From Collinsella sp. AF02-46-1 (GTDB taxonomy: Bacteria > Actinomycetota > Coriobacteriia > Coriobacteriales > Coriobacteriaceae), in contig NZ_QSBV01000004.1 of assembly GCF_003465825.1 (NCBI RefSeq), positions 1 through 64,000 of the forward strand: DNA of 64,000 nucleotides, written 5' to 3'. Position 1 is the stretch's first letter; every line of letters starts with the position of its first letter. Of this stretch, positions 9,682 through 18,006 are shown one piece after another. The notes beneath the pieces are model-generated. The model worked only from the letters and a program-made list of their open reading frames with translations. It searched no databases and was not told the origin of the DNA. The translations under genes were made by a program, and so were the position numbers.

Positions 9682-10707
9682 ATGCTCGCGTTTAACAACG
9701 ACTATTCCCACGGCGCACATCCGGCAGTGCTGCAGGCACTCGTCGACACCAACATGGAGCCGCAGCCCGGCTACGGTACCGATGCGCACACCGAGCGTGC
9801 CAAGCAGCTTATCCGCGAGGCCTGTCAGGCCCCCGATGCCGACGTGTTTTTTCTGGTGGGCGGCACGCAGGCCAACGCGACGGTGATTGACATGCTGCTT
9901 GCGCCCTACGAGGGCGTCGTTGCTGCCGAGACTGGCCACGTCGCCTGTCACGAGGCAGGCGCTATCGAGTTTGGCGGCCACAAGGTGCTCACCATCCCCG
10001 GCTACGAGGGCAAGATGCACGCCGAGGACCTCGAGAACTATATCCAGGTGTTCTACGAAAACGAGAGCTACGAGCACACGGTGTTCCCGGGCGCTGTGTA
10101 CGTGAGCCTATCGACCGAGTACGGCACGCTGTACTCAAAGGCCGAGCTCGCGGCGATTCATGCGGTGTGCCAGAAGCGCGAGATTCCGCTGTTTGTGGAT
10201 GGCGCCCGCCTGGCCTATGCGCTGGCGGCCGATGAGTGCGACATTACCCTGCCCGAGCTGGCGCAGCTGTGCGACGTGTTTTACATCGGTGGCACCAAGT
10301 GCGGCGCTCTGTGCGGCGAGGCCGTGGTGTTTTGCGGCATGCATGCTCCGGCGCATCCCATTCCGCGCATTAAGCAGCACGGCGCGCTGTTGGCCAAGGG
10401 CCGCCTGACGGGCGTCCAGTTTGAGGCGCTCTTTACCGATGGCCTATATTTTGAGATCGGCCGTCAGGCGATCGAGACCGCTCAGGCGCTGCGTCGCGTG
10501 CTGCACGAGCGCGGCTACCAGTTCTTCTTGGAGACGCCGACCAACCAGCAGTTCGTGATTCTGCCCAACGAGGACATGGCTCGCATTCGCGAGCATGCCT
10601 CGATCGAGTATTGGGAAAAGTGCGATGAGACCCACACAGTGGTGCGCTTTTGCACCAGCTGGGCCACGACGCAGGAGGACATCGACGCATTGGCGGCTGT
10701 CCTGTAG
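9682..10707 (+). CDS. Threonine-aldolase-like PLP enzyme
   Basis: The 341-residue fold-type I PLP enzyme begins MLAFNNDYSHGAHPAVL, as in low-specificity L-threonine aldolases. Also seen are LVGGTQANATV (cofactor phosphate loop), FVDGARLAYAL (the aspartate contacting the PLP ring) and YIGGTKCGALCGE, whose lysine (about residue 205) should bind PLP. The family cleaves threonine or allo-threonine to glycine and acetaldehyde; related beta-eliminating lyases share the fold, so exact substrate is unsure. ATG 9682 follows AGAGAGG. It is closely spaced with the PAP2 gene (45 bases) on the same strand. Confidence 0.88.
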   Translation: MLAFNNDYSHGAHPAVLQALVDTNMEPQPGYGTDAHTERAKQLIREACQAPDADVFFLVGGTQANATVIDMLLAPYEGVVAAETGHVACHEAGAIEFGGHKVLTIPGYEGKMHAEDLENYIQVFYENESYEHTVFPGAVYVSLSTEYGTLYSKAELAAIHAVCQKREIPLFVDGARLAYALAADECDITLPELAQLCDVFYIGGTKCGALCGEAVVFCGMHAPAHPIPRIKQHGALLAKGRLTGVQFEALFTDGLYFEIGRQAIETAQALRRVLHERGYQFFLETPTNQQFVILPNEDMARIREHASIEYWEKCDETHTVVRFCTSWATTQEDIDALAAVL

Positions 10708-10722
10708 CTTGATGCAATGACG

Positions 10723-10770
10723 AGGGCCGCCTTGCGCTTGGGTTTGGCGCAGGGTGGCCTTTGCTTTTGT
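10723..10770 (+). terminator. Terminator after the PLP enzyme gene
   Basis: A 12-bp stem (GCCGCCTTGCGC / GCGCAGGGTGGC with two G-T pairs) extended by AGG/CCT is followed by TTTGCTTTTGT. It ends 15 bases before the next gene. Confidence 0.65.
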
Positions 10771-10784
10771 GGGAGAAGGGTTGT

Positions 10785-11387
10785 ATGACCGAGATGTCCG
10801 AGCCGACGATTCGCCTGGCGACGCCCGATGATGCTCCGGCGTTGCTTGCCATCTATGAGCCATATGTGCGCCAGACGGCGATTACCTGCGAATACGAGGT
10901 GCCGAGCGTTGAGGAGTTCGCCGGGCGCATCGAGCGTACGCTCAAGCGCTATCCGTATTTGGTGATGGAGTTGGACGGGCGTCCGGTGGGCTATGCCTAT
11001 GTGAGTCCGCTCAACAGCCGCGAGGCATACGACTGGTCGGTCGAGACATCGATCTACCTGGCGCGCGACGTGCGCCACGGCGGGCTGGGCCGCAAGTTGC
11101 ACGATACGCTCAAGCAATGCCTGATCGCGATGGGCATCACCAACATGTGCGCGCTCATCGCCGTGCCGCACGACAAGGACGACGAGTATCTGACGCACAA
11201 CAGTCAGGACTTCCATGCCCATATGGGCTACCGCCTAGTGGGCGCCTTTGACCGCTGTGCCCAAAAGTTCGGCCGCTGGTACGACATGTGCTGGATGGAG
11301 CTGGTCCTGGCCGAGCGCACACCCAACCAACCCAAACCAACCTGGTTCCCCGCACTTGTCGTCCAAGGTTTCAAACCTACCATATAG
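10785..11387 (+). CDS. GNAT N-acetyltransferase, phosphinothricin-acetyltransferase-like
   Basis: The 200-residue protein begins with IRLATPDDAPALLAIYEPYV and has the GNAT core SIYLARDVRHGGLGRKLHDTL, containing the acetyl-CoA pyrophosphate loop, then MGYRLVGAFDRCAQKFGRWYD. This arrangement is typical of the PAT/bar and methionine-sulfoximine acetyltransferase subgroup, which acetylate amino-acid analogues with acetyl-CoA in the cytoplasm. ATG 10785 follows GGGAGAAGGG. Its true substrate is unknown. The tail NQPKPTWFPALVVQGFKP runs into a repeat-rich gap, so its last residues may be recently altered. Confidence 0.85.
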   Translation: MTEMSEPTIRLATPDDAPALLAIYEPYVRQTAITCEYEVPSVEEFAGRIERTLKRYPYLVMELDGRPVGYAYVSPLNSREAYDWSVETSIYLARDVRHGGLGRKLHDTLKQCLIAMGITNMCALIAVPHDKDDEYLTHNSQDFHAHMGYRLVGAFDRCAQKFGRWYDMCWMELVLAERTPNQPKPTWFPALVVQGFKPTI

Positions 11388-11404
11388 GGACAGGTTTTTG
11401 GCTG

Positions 11405-11435
11405 TCTTGCGGTATCAAATCGCCGCAAGAAGTGC
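11405..11435. repeat. Hairpin TCTTGCGG/CCGCAAGA with shared 16-bp tail
   Basis: TCTTGCGG at 11405-11412 pairs with CCGCAAGA at 11423-11430. The 16-mer TCGCCGCAAGAAGTGC (11420-11435) recurs at 19789-19804, in both cases upstream of a 123-bp inverted-repeat element. Confidence 0.6.
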
Positions 11436-11487
11436 AGCGTTCGTACGCTATTTTGACCTGAATCGTCCCTTCGGGACGCCTTGCGAG

Positions 11488-11610
11488 CTAAGTGAGTAGA
11501 CTTTTTGGCGCAAAGCGAGCACAAAGCGTATCTGTTTTAGTAAAACCGCAGGTCACGGAGGCGGCTGTTTTGGGTGTGCTCGGCAGGTCGCGAAAAGTCT
11601 ACTCACTTAG
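11488..11610. repeat. 123-bp inverted-repeat element, copy 1
   Basis: The ends are CTAAGTGAGTAGACTTTT and its reverse complement. After six variable bases the pairing resumes with a GCGAGCACA-like block, giving imperfect terminal repeats of about 36 bp. The centre contains AAAACCGCAGGTCACGG. A second copy of identical length lies at 19876-19998. There is no open frame inside, so the element is non-autonomous. The rest of the gap 11388-11761 holds the hairpin above and an isolated AAAAACCGCAGGT core flanked by TAATA/TATTA at about 11708-11740. Confidence 0.85.
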
Positions 11611-11761
11611 GTTTACGGTGCTGGATATTCTGAGCAGGAACAGTTGAGCTTGGACGGCGCGTATTGCCAGGCGATGCCGGCACTTGCGCCATGCTGGCTT
11701 GAGATTTAATAAAAACCGCAGGTAAAACGTTTATTAGGTACATTTTGCCTCGTTTGGTGCG

Positions 11762-12484
11762 CTAGCCGATGGGCTCGGTGTATTTGGCGCGGTCGGTGCG
11801 TTGGATACGCTTGGAGACATGGAGCGGGCGGCCGTCGGTGTCGTAGACGTAGTCGGTGATCAAGATCAACGCCTGCCCACGCTCAACGTTGAGCAAAAAC
11901 GCCTCGTTTTGTGAGGCATAGCACACCTCAAAGGTCTTATGTCCCTGTGCCGGCGCGCGATGGAATTCTTGGCGCAGCGTGGCGTAGAGCGAACCGTTGA
12001 TATCGCGATCGATGAGTGCCTCAAAGCTCGGCGGTAGATAGGTGGTTTCCAGGCACAGTGGCGCATCGTCCAGATAACGCAGGCGGACAAGTTTGACGAG
12101 CTTGCTGCCCACGGCGGCATCGAAGAACTTGGCCACGTTGCCCGTTGCCTTGGCAAAGCCCGAGTCCACCGTGCGCGTGGTGGGCTTCATGCCCTGGCCC
12201 TGGACCTGTGCCGTGTAGCTCGAAAACACCAGGTTGTTCTCGTGGAGCGCTGGCGTTTCGGCCACAAAGGCGCCGCGCCCGCGCTCGGTACGAATCAGGC
12301 CCTCGTCAACTAACACCTTAAGCGCGTGGCGCACGGTGCTGCGCGAAAGCCCCGATTCGTCCATGAGTTCCATCTCGGACGGCAGCTTGTCTCCGCGTGC
12401 GTAGATGCCGGCGGCGATGCGGTCACGCAGCGTACCCGCCAGACGCTCGTATTGGGCCAAGTTCTTTTTCGACGAAGTGCTCAT
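11762..12484 (-). CDS. GntR-family regulator (HutC/UTRA type), divergent from a deglycase gene
   Basis: The 240-residue protein has an N-terminal winged helix (about 10-78, KLPSEMELMDESGLSRSTVRHAL and ERGRGAFV) and a C-terminal UTRA effector domain (about 95-235). HutC-type regulators bind small metabolites, often sugar phosphates or amino acids, and repress neighbouring catabolic genes. It is divergent from the SIS gene at 12690 across a 205-bp gap with repeated TGTAT-type sites, so it most likely controls that gene and itself. FrlR and GfrR-like regulators of fructosamine genes belong to the same broad family; orthology is not shown here. Confidence 0.9.
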   Translation of the reverse strand: MSTSSKKNLAQYERLAGTLRDRIAAGIYARGDKLPSEMELMDESGLSRSTVRHALKVLVDEGLIRTERGRGAFVAETPALHENNLVFSSYTAQVQGQGMKPTTRTVDSGFAKATGNVAKFFDAAVGSKLVKLVRLRYLDDAPLCLETTYLPPSFEALIDRDINGSLYATLRQEFHRAPAQGHKTFEVCYASQNEAFLLNVERGQALILITDYVYDTDGRPLHVSKRIQRTDRAKYTEPIG

Positions 12485-12494
12485 GCGAACAATC

Positions 12495-12651
12495 TGTATC
12501 TAACCTGTATGCTTACTGAACCAAGCATGTATCCAACATGACAACAAAACCGCTGATAATGGATTGCCGAAAACTTTACCAGCAAAATATCTAAGACAAA
12601 TATAGCATACAACTAGTCGACATAACCAAAACATGTATGTAACTTGTATGC
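12495..12651. promoter_or_regulatory. Divergent control region with repeated 18-bp site
   Basis: TGTATCTAACCTGTATGC (12495-12512) and TGTATGTAACTTGTATGC (12634-12651) match at 16 of 18 positions in direct orientation. A partial copy TGTATCCAAC starts at 12528 and the inverted GCATACAAC at 12605. They lie near each gene start in the 205-bp divergent gap and are the best candidate operators for the GntR protein at 11762-12484. Confidence 0.65.
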
Positions 12652-12689
12652 CATCAAGAGCATCAAACGAGAAGAAAGGCTGATGCACG

Positions 12690-13682
12690 ATGACTACTCA
12701 GGAACAGGTTAAGGACGTCGTCTCTCAGGTTTTGGCTGACAAGGCAGACAAGGGCGGCATCAAGCGCGTCGTGTGGATTGGCGCCGGCGGATCCAACGGC
12801 GGCAACTATCCTGCCCAGTACTTTATGGAGCACGAGGCCACGCAGGTCGTGAGCTCCAGCTACACCAGCAACGAGTTCGTGCACGCCACCCCGGCCTACG
12901 TCAACGAGAACACCCTGGCCGTCGTCGTGTCCATGCGCGGCACCAAGGAGACCATCGTCGCCGCCCAGGTCGCCAAGGACCACGGCGCCAGCACCATCGC
13001 CATCTATGTTGACGAGTCTGGCCTCACCGAAGTCTGCGACTACAAGATCCAGTACGACAGCCTTGCCATCGACGAGTCCTGCATGGGCCGCACCAACTCC
13101 GCCGTCGTGACCATGATCGCCATGGAGCTCACGCAGCAGATCGAGGGCTATGCCGAGTACGAGACCGCTATGGCCGCCTTCGACCTGGTCGATCCCATCT
13201 ATCGCAAGGCCGTCGAGTACACCCGTCCGCTCGCAGCCAAGTGGGCCGAGCAGAACGCCGACAAGCCCTGCATCAACGTTATGGCTCAGGGCCCGCTCTT
13301 TGGTGCCGCCTACGTCTTTAGCATCTGCAACGTGCAGGAGATGCTGCAGATCGACTCCTGCACCATCAACACCTGCGACTTCTTCCACGGCCCCTTCGAG
13401 ATCCTGGACAAGCGCACCTCGCTGTTCCAGCTCATCAGCGTCGGCCGCAGCCGCTGCAACGACGAGCGCGGCATCCGTTTCGTCAACCAGTACGGTGGCG
13501 ATCGCGTCTATCAGCTCGACGCCAAGGAGCTTGGCCTCAACGACATCAAGGACAGCGTGAGCGAATACTTCAACCACCTGATCTTTGCCCCGATCCTCAA
13601 CAACGTCTACATGCGTGCGCTCTCCGCCGTCACCCACAAGGATTACATGACGCGCCGTTACATGTGGAAGCTGGATTACTAA
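12690..13682 (+). CDS. SIS-domain sugar-phosphate deglycase (FrlB/GfrE-F-like)
   Basis: The 330-residue protein has two SIS folds. The first begins RVVWIGAGGSNGGNYPAQYF and has SMRGTKET in place of the usual SxSGxTxE loop; the second holds the DFFHGPFEIL block. FrlB and GfrE/F split fructoselysine or glucoselysine 6-phosphate to glucose 6-phosphate and lysine. The C-terminus RRYMWKLDY is shared with the paralogue at 18007. The nearby mannose-family PTS would supply a 6-phosphate, which fits this role. The start follows GAAGAAAGG with a long 10-base spacing. Isomerase or glucosamine-type activity cannot be excluded. Confidence 0.82.
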   Translation: MTTQEQVKDVVSQVLADKADKGGIKRVVWIGAGGSNGGNYPAQYFMEHEATQVVSSSYTSNEFVHATPAYVNENTLAVVVSMRGTKETIVAAQVAKDHGASTIAIYVDESGLTEVCDYKIQYDSLAIDESCMGRTNSAVVTMIAMELTQQIEGYAEYETAMAAFDLVDPIYRKAVEYTRPLAAKWAEQNADKPCINVMAQGPLFGAAYVFSICNVQEMLQIDSCTINTCDFFHGPFEILDKRTSLFQLISVGRSRCNDERGIRFVNQYGGDRVYQLDAKELGLNDIKDSVSEYFNHLIFAPILNNVYMRALSAVTHKDYMTRRYMWKLDY

Positions 13683-13718
13683 GGGATAGAGCGGCCTAAC
13701 AGCCCAATACCCCTCATG

Positions 13719-13785
13719 AGTTGCGGTGGAATAGTTCCTGTTTGGGAGCGTGAAGCCTCTGTTTGAGAACTATTTCACCGCAACT
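13719..13785. repeat. 19-bp inverted repeat (hairpin)
   Basis: Arms 13719-13737 (AGTTGCGGTGGAATAGTTC) and 13767-13785 pair with one G-T wobble around a 29-base loop. Both arms contain TTGCGGTG-type sequence related to the hairpin at 19791-19824. There is no T run, so it is a weak terminator at best for the SIS gene. Confidence 0.7.
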
Positions 13786-13792
13786 GCTAGAG

Positions 13793-13832
13793 CGGCACTT
13801 GGGGACGTTCCCTTTCTGCCGGCACCTGCGAC
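13793..13832. repeat. Fragment of the GGGGAC palindromic repeat family
   Basis: GCGGCACTTGGGGACGTTCC followed by CTTTCTGCCGGCAC is nearly identical to part of the composite repeat at 40246-40280 and to an inverted piece near 43930-43965. It is a dispersed intergenic repeat, not coding. Confidence 0.65.
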
Positions 13833-13889
13833 ACTCCTTGTTTCAAGAGATTTCCCGTTCGCCGATTTGTGTCTTGAAAAATGTATATA

Positions 13890-13902
13890 ACGACTATAAC
13901 GT
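13890..13902. promoter_or_regulatory. Candidate operator ACGA-N5-ACGT before the EamA gene
   Basis: ACGACTATAACGT lies about 40 bases before the chosen start and overlaps TATA-rich promoter-like sequence. The same ACGT-N5-ACGT layout occurs upstream of the PTS operon (15163-15175) and of the GntR gene at 21364 (21314-21326). Confidence 0.5.
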
Positions 13903-13941
13903 AGTATGAAACATATTGGAAACAATACCGAGGAGGCTGCG

Positions 13942-15024
13942 TTGAAGAGGAGCAATCTGGGCTATGTGCTGGTGCTGATCGCCGCGCTTATGTGGGGCAG
14001 CATCGGAATCTTTGTAAACGGCATCTCGGCCATGGGCGTTACGTCTCAGAGCATGGCGGCCTTTCGCCTGTTGTCGGGTGCCGTCTTAATGGCTCCGGTC
14101 TTGGCATTCATGGGTTGCCAGGGAGGTGCTCGTGAGGGAAAGGCATCGGGTCCCCTGGCACTGTTCAAGGCAAGTCCTAAAGAGCTTGTTCCTTGTGCGC
14201 TTCTTGGCATTATCGGCCTCGCCACCGCTAACACGCTTTATTACGAGTGCATGGGCGAGGTGGGCATGTCCACGGCCTCGGTGCTGCTCTACACCTCGCC
14301 GGTGTTTGGCGTCATGCTCGGCCGCGTACTTTATCGCGAGGATGTGACTCCCAACAAGCTCGTTGCCATCGCTTTTAACATCGGTGGCTGTGTACTTGCA
14401 GTGACCGATGGCGACCTTTCCGGTTTTCATTTTTCGGTTTGGGGCGTCACGTCGGGCGTGATTGCGGGCCTTTGTGGTGCGTCGCTCGCGGTGTTTAGCC
14501 GAATAGCAACCAAGACGGTCCACCCGTTGGCCGTCACGTTTTGGGGCTTTGTTTTTGGCGGTGCGGTTATGGCAGCTATCGCGGCTCCGTGGCCGGATGT
14601 CGCCGCGGCAATGTCGCCACAGCTGCTACTGCTGTTCCTTGGCTTTGGACTCATCCCCACAGCCGTGGCTTACATCTTATATATGCAGGGCCTGTCCATG
14701 GGGCTCGAGACGTCGAAAGTTCCCGTCGTAATGTCATTCGAGACAGTCGTCACCGTACTGCTGGGCATTGGTGTCTACGCCGAGCCCGCCGGTGCGATCA
14801 AAGTCCTGGGCATCGTGCTGGTGCTCGCGTCTATCCTGATTATGAACACCGACTTCTCCAAGCTGCGCAACAGTGTGTTTGTCGGTCATGTCGTTGAGAG
14901 CATGACCTTTAAGCCCAACGCGTGGTGGACGGAGAAATCGCAGGACATGGATCTGTTTAAGGAGCGCACGGGCATTGCGCTGGAGCCCACCGTGCAGGAA
15001 AGCTCCTGGTACTTCGTGCGATAA
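13942..15024 (+). CDS. EamA/DMT-family transporter
   Basis: The 360-residue protein has about ten hydrophobic helices in two EamA repeats (YVLVLIAALMWGSIGIFVNG at the start and FSVWGVTSGVIAGLCGASLA near residue 170). A hydrophilic tail of about 60 residues ends in SWYFVR. The family moves amino acids, amines or other metabolites, often outward. I chose TTG 13942 because GAGGAGG sits five bases upstream; ATG 13906 has no such site. It lies between the first deglycase and the PTS genes and shares a promoter motif with them, so export of the amine released by the deglycase is a reasonable guess. Confidence 0.82.
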   Translation: MKRSNLGYVLVLIAALMWGSIGIFVNGISAMGVTSQSMAAFRLLSGAVLMAPVLAFMGCQGGAREGKASGPLALFKASPKELVPCALLGIIGLATANTLYYECMGEVGMSTASVLLYTSPVFGVMLGRVLYREDVTPNKLVAIAFNIGGCVLAVTDGDLSGFHFSVWGVTSGVIAGLCGASLAVFSRIATKTVHPLAVTFWGFVFGGAVMAAIAAPWPDVAAAMSPQLLLLFLGFGLIPTAVAYILYMQGLSMGLETSKVPVVMSFETVVTVLLGIGVYAEPAGAIKVLGIVLVLASILIMNTDFSKLRNSVFVGHVVESMTFKPNAWWTEKSQDMDLFKERTGIALEPTVQESSWYFVR

Positions 15025-15162
15025 GGGATTGCGCGCGGCGTCCGACCTGGGGTTATACAGCCAGCGCCGGCCTACCCAGCCCCAACGTTTCAAGTACGTT
15101 AAACCCGTCAACGGTCGATTTTCACCCGCGAACGGTCTTTATACTAATTTGCAATATAAGCA

Positions 15163-15181
15163 ACGTATAAGACGTTATAAT
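15163..15181 (+). promoter_or_regulatory. PTS operon promoter with ACGT-N5-ACGT site
   Basis: ACGTATAAGACGT (15163-15175) abuts a TATAAT -10 box at 15176-15181. A protein bound there would block the -35/-10 spacer. A weak TTGCAA lies further upstream at 15149. The PTS start codon is 27 bases downstream. Confidence 0.55.
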
Positions 15182-15207
15182 GACCATAACGAAAAGGAGG
15201 AGGCAAG

Positions 15208-16131
15208 ATGAATCAGATCATTCTCGCATCTCATGGCGGCCTGGCCGCAGGCGCCAAAGACACGCTCGAGATGGTTCTCGGCGACGTGTCGAACGTCCAC
15301 GTCGTGTCGCTTGCTCGTGACGACAAGGAGCCCATCACCAATAAGGTTGAGGCTATGATCGCCACGTTCAACGCGGACGACACCGTCTATGTGCTGACCG
15401 ATATGCTCGGCAGCTCGGTCAACAACAACATGGTCGAGCTTTCCAAGAACGGCACGAAGTTCACGGTTGTCAGCGGTTTCAACATCCCGCTGGCGCTCAC
15501 GCTCGCTATGAGCCCCGTCCCCGTCAAGGGCGCCGAGCTCGCGGCCCTCATCAACGAGGCCCGCACCGGTCTGACCAACCCCAACGCACCGGTCGAGGCC
15601 GCCGCGGCTCCCGCCAAGAAGGCCAAGGCGTCCCGTCACAGCTCCGGTCCCGCCAAGATCGTCCTCGCACGTCTTGACTACCGTCTGCTGCACGGCCAGG
15701 TCGTCTTTACCTGGACCACCAAGGTTCAGGCCGAGCGCATCATCGTCGTCGACAACGCTGCCGCCAACGATGACATCAAGAAGGGCGCTCTTAAGCTGGC
15801 CAAGCCCCAGGGCGTGCGCCTGAACGTCTTCACCGTCGAGCGTGCCCTCGCCAAGATGGATAAACTCAACACCCTCGGCGAGCGCGTCATGTTCGTCTTT
15901 GGCAACACTGCCGAGATGCTGCAGTTCTGTCAGGGCTACAAGCTCGACGCCATCAACCTGGGCGCCACCGCCAACCACGACGGTGCCGATCAGGTCGGCG
16001 GCAAGGACAGCTCCGTCTTCCTCGACGCCACCCAGAAGGCCGACGTCAACCAGCTGCTCGACATGGGCATCAAGCTCTATGTCCAGCAGACCCCTACGTA
16101 TCAGAGCGTCGACATCGACGCCAAGCTGTAA
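15208..16131 (+). CDS. PTS mannose-family fused EIIA-EIIB component
   Basis: The 307-residue cytoplasmic protein joins an EIIA domain (about 1-135, phospho-histidine H9 in ILASHGGLA) through an alanine-rich linker (about 130-147) to an EIIB domain. The latter holds the phospho-histidine H162 in LDYRLLHGQVVFTW. It relays phosphate from HPr to the incoming sugar. The A-B fusion order is that of ManX; in the Salmonella gfr operon the A and B parts are separate proteins. The start follows AAGGAGGAGG. It is first in an operon with IIC, IID and a deglycase, which points to an amine-linked sugar rather than plain mannose. Confidence 0.92.
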   Translation: MNQIILASHGGLAAGAKDTLEMVLGDVSNVHVVSLARDDKEPITNKVEAMIATFNADDTVYVLTDMLGSSVNNNMVELSKNGTKFTVVSGFNIPLALTLAMSPVPVKGAELAALINEARTGLTNPNAPVEAAAAPAKKAKASRHSSGPAKIVLARLDYRLLHGQVVFTWTTKVQAERIIVVDNAAANDDIKKGALKLAKPQGVRLNVFTVERALAKMDKLNTLGERVMFVFGNTAEMLQFCQGYKLDAINLGATANHDGADQVGGKDSSVFLDATQKADVNQLLDMGIKLYVQQTPTYQSVDIDAKL

Positions 16132-16167
16132 TCAACCAGGCTTTTGCCTGACTGAAAGGAGAAGGGT

Positions 16168-16962
16168 ATGAATACGTTCATCAGTGCGGTGCTCGTCGGC
16201 CTCGTCGGCGTGTTCTGCATGTGGGACTCCCGCCTGCTCGGTCGTCTTAACTTCGAGCAGCCCCTCGTTGGCGCTACGCTCGTCGGTCTGCTGCTGGGCG
16301 ATGTGCCCACCGGCCTTGCCGTCGGTGCCGCCGTCGAGCTCGTGTCCATGGGCCTGGTGCAGGTCGGCGCCGCCGTTCCGCCCGATATGGTCCTGGGCGG
16401 CATCGTGGCCGCTGCCTTTGCGTGCCTGACCGATGCTTCCGCCGAGACCGCCATGACGATCGCCATCCCGGTCGCCGTCCTGGGTCAGCTCCTCGGCATC
16501 GTGTTCCGTTCCATCATCGCCGCCCTCACCCATGTGGCAGATAGCGCGATCGATAACGGAAAGTTCAAGACCGCCTACCGTATGCACATCTGCGCCGGCT
16601 CCGGTCTGTACGCCATCATGTACTTCCTGCCGATCTTCCTCGCCGTCTTTGTTGGCACCGACCTGGTTCAGGCCATCGTCAACATGGTTCCTGAGTGGCT
16701 GTCCACTGGTCTTAACGTTTCGACCAAGATCATGACCGCCTACGGCTTGGCCCTGCTGCTCACCATGATGATCAAGAAGGGTATGACTCCGTTCCTGTTC
16801 ATCGGTTTCCTGCTCGCCGCTTACCTCAACCTGTCCGTCATCGCGGTCGCTCTGATCGGTGTGTGCCTGGCTGTCGTCTTCATGGGCTTCAAGTTCAACG
16901 GTTCCCATGCAGCCGCCGGTGTCGATTCCGACTACGATCCGCTCGAAGACGACGAAGACTAA
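16168..16962 (+). CDS. PTS mannose-family EIIC permease
   Basis: The 264-residue protein is almost wholly hydrophobic, with motifs seen in ManY-type permeases: FEQPLVGATLVGLLLGDVPTGL and VSMGLVQVGAAVPPDMVLGG near the N-terminus. The acidic tail DSDYDPLEDDED lies in the cytoplasm. With EIID it forms the membrane channel for the sugar. GAAAGGAGAAGGG precedes the ATG, and the next gene starts 14 bases after its stop, so translation is probably coupled. Confidence 0.93.
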   Translation: MNTFISAVLVGLVGVFCMWDSRLLGRLNFEQPLVGATLVGLLLGDVPTGLAVGAAVELVSMGLVQVGAAVPPDMVLGGIVAAAFACLTDASAETAMTIAIPVAVLGQLLGIVFRSIIAALTHVADSAIDNGKFKTAYRMHICAGSGLYAIMYFLPIFLAVFVGTDLVQAIVNMVPEWLSTGLNVSTKIMTAYGLALLLTMMIKKGMTPFLFIGFLLAAYLNLSVIAVALIGVCLAVVFMGFKFNGSHAAAGVDSDYDPLEDDED

Positions 16963-16975
16963 GGAGGAACACACT

Positions 16976-17809
16976 ATGGCAACCGCAACCAAGGACGTGT
17001 CCCTGAACAAGAAGGTCAGCCAGTTCTTCTGGCGCTCCTGGGCCATCCAGGCCTCTTGGAACTACGAGCGTCAGATGAACATGGGCTTCCTCTACGGCAT
17101 GGTCCCCACGCTCGATCGCCTCTATCCGGACGAGTCCGACCCCAAGCAGCTCGCTGCTAAGAAAGAGGCTTACCACCGTCACATGGCGTTCTACAACTGC
17201 ACCCCGCAGACGAGCGCTTTTGTCCTAGGCCTCGCCGCCTCCATGGAGGAGGAGTACGCCAAGGATCCCGAGAACTTCGATCCCGATTCGATTAACGCGG
17301 TCAAGACCTCCCTCATGGGCCCGCTTTCCGGCATCGGTGACTCTTTCTTCCAGGGCACCATCCGCGTTATCGCCTTTGGCCTGGGCGTTCAGCTGGCTCA
17401 GCAGGGCTCCATCATGGGTCCGATCCTGGCCATGCTCATCTCCATTGTGCCCTCCGTGCTGATCACGTGGTTCGCTGCCAAGATCGGCTACCAGGGTGGC
17501 CACGAGTACCTGAGCAAGCTCCAGGGCGGCGACCTCATGGAGAAGCTCATGTATGTCTGCGGCATCGTGGGTCTTATGTCCGTGGGCGGCATGATCGCTA
17601 CGCTGATCGGCGCCACCACCCCGCTGCAGTTCGCTGAGGGCACCGTCGTTATCCAGGACATCCTGGACGGCATGATGCCTCAGATGATCTCCCTTGGCCT
17701 CACCGGCCTTATGTACTGGCTCATCAAGAAGAACGTCAACACCGGTTGGCTTCTCGTGATCGCCATCGTGGGCGGCATCGCCCTCTCCGCGGCCGGCATC
17801 CTGGCCTAG
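16976..17809 (+). CDS. PTS mannose-family EIID component
   Basis: The 277-residue protein has the EIID N-terminal block FFWRSWAIQASWNYERQMN and the glycine-rich stretch SLMGPLSGIGDSFFQGTIR, followed by about four C-terminal membrane helices. EIID partners EIIC in mannose-family transporters and is absent from other PTS families. The start is fixed by AAGGAGGAAC eight bases upstream of ATG 16976. It is the last transport gene; a 197-base gap with two hairpins separates it from the downstream deglycase. Confidence 0.93.
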   Translation: MATATKDVSLNKKVSQFFWRSWAIQASWNYERQMNMGFLYGMVPTLDRLYPDESDPKQLAAKKEAYHRHMAFYNCTPQTSAFVLGLAASMEEEYAKDPENFDPDSINAVKTSLMGPLSGIGDSFFQGTIRVIAFGLGVQLAQQGSIMGPILAMLISIVPSVLITWFAAKIGYQGGHEYLSKLQGGDLMEKLMYVCGIVGLMSVGGMIATLIGATTPLQFAEGTVVIQDILDGMMPQMISLGLTGLMYWLIKKNVNTGWLLVIAIVGGIALSAAGILA

Positions 17810-17843
17810 TCGCGACCAAGCGTCTAACCGCTTTCCCCCGGGG

Positions 17844-17914
17844 GCCTGCCTGGCATCCCATACCCCAGGCAGGCTTCCATCCCTATACGTGACAAAGGGC
17901 AGTCTCTTTGTCAC
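17844..17914 (+). other. Two intercistronic hairpins between EIID and the deglycase gene
   Basis: GCCTGCCTGG (17844-17853) pairs with CCAGGCAGGC (17865-17874), and GTGACAAAG (17889-17897) with CTTTGTCAC (17906-17914). Neither has a T run. They look like mRNA processing or stability elements that could set different levels for transporter and enzyme, rather than full terminators. Confidence 0.55.
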
Positions 17915-18006
17915 ATCCTCAACGGGCCGGCGACTCGGCCCAAACCACGGTAACCCTGCGAGCGCCCGGCAATGTGGCGCCGCAAAAATCGAAAGGAATG
18001 TGTCAG

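Noticed and set aside
15208..17809. Plain mannose/fructose PTS
   Set aside because: The operon ends in an SIS deglycase and sits among two more of them with HutC-type regulators, which points to amine-linked sugars. Mannose transport as a side activity is not excluded.
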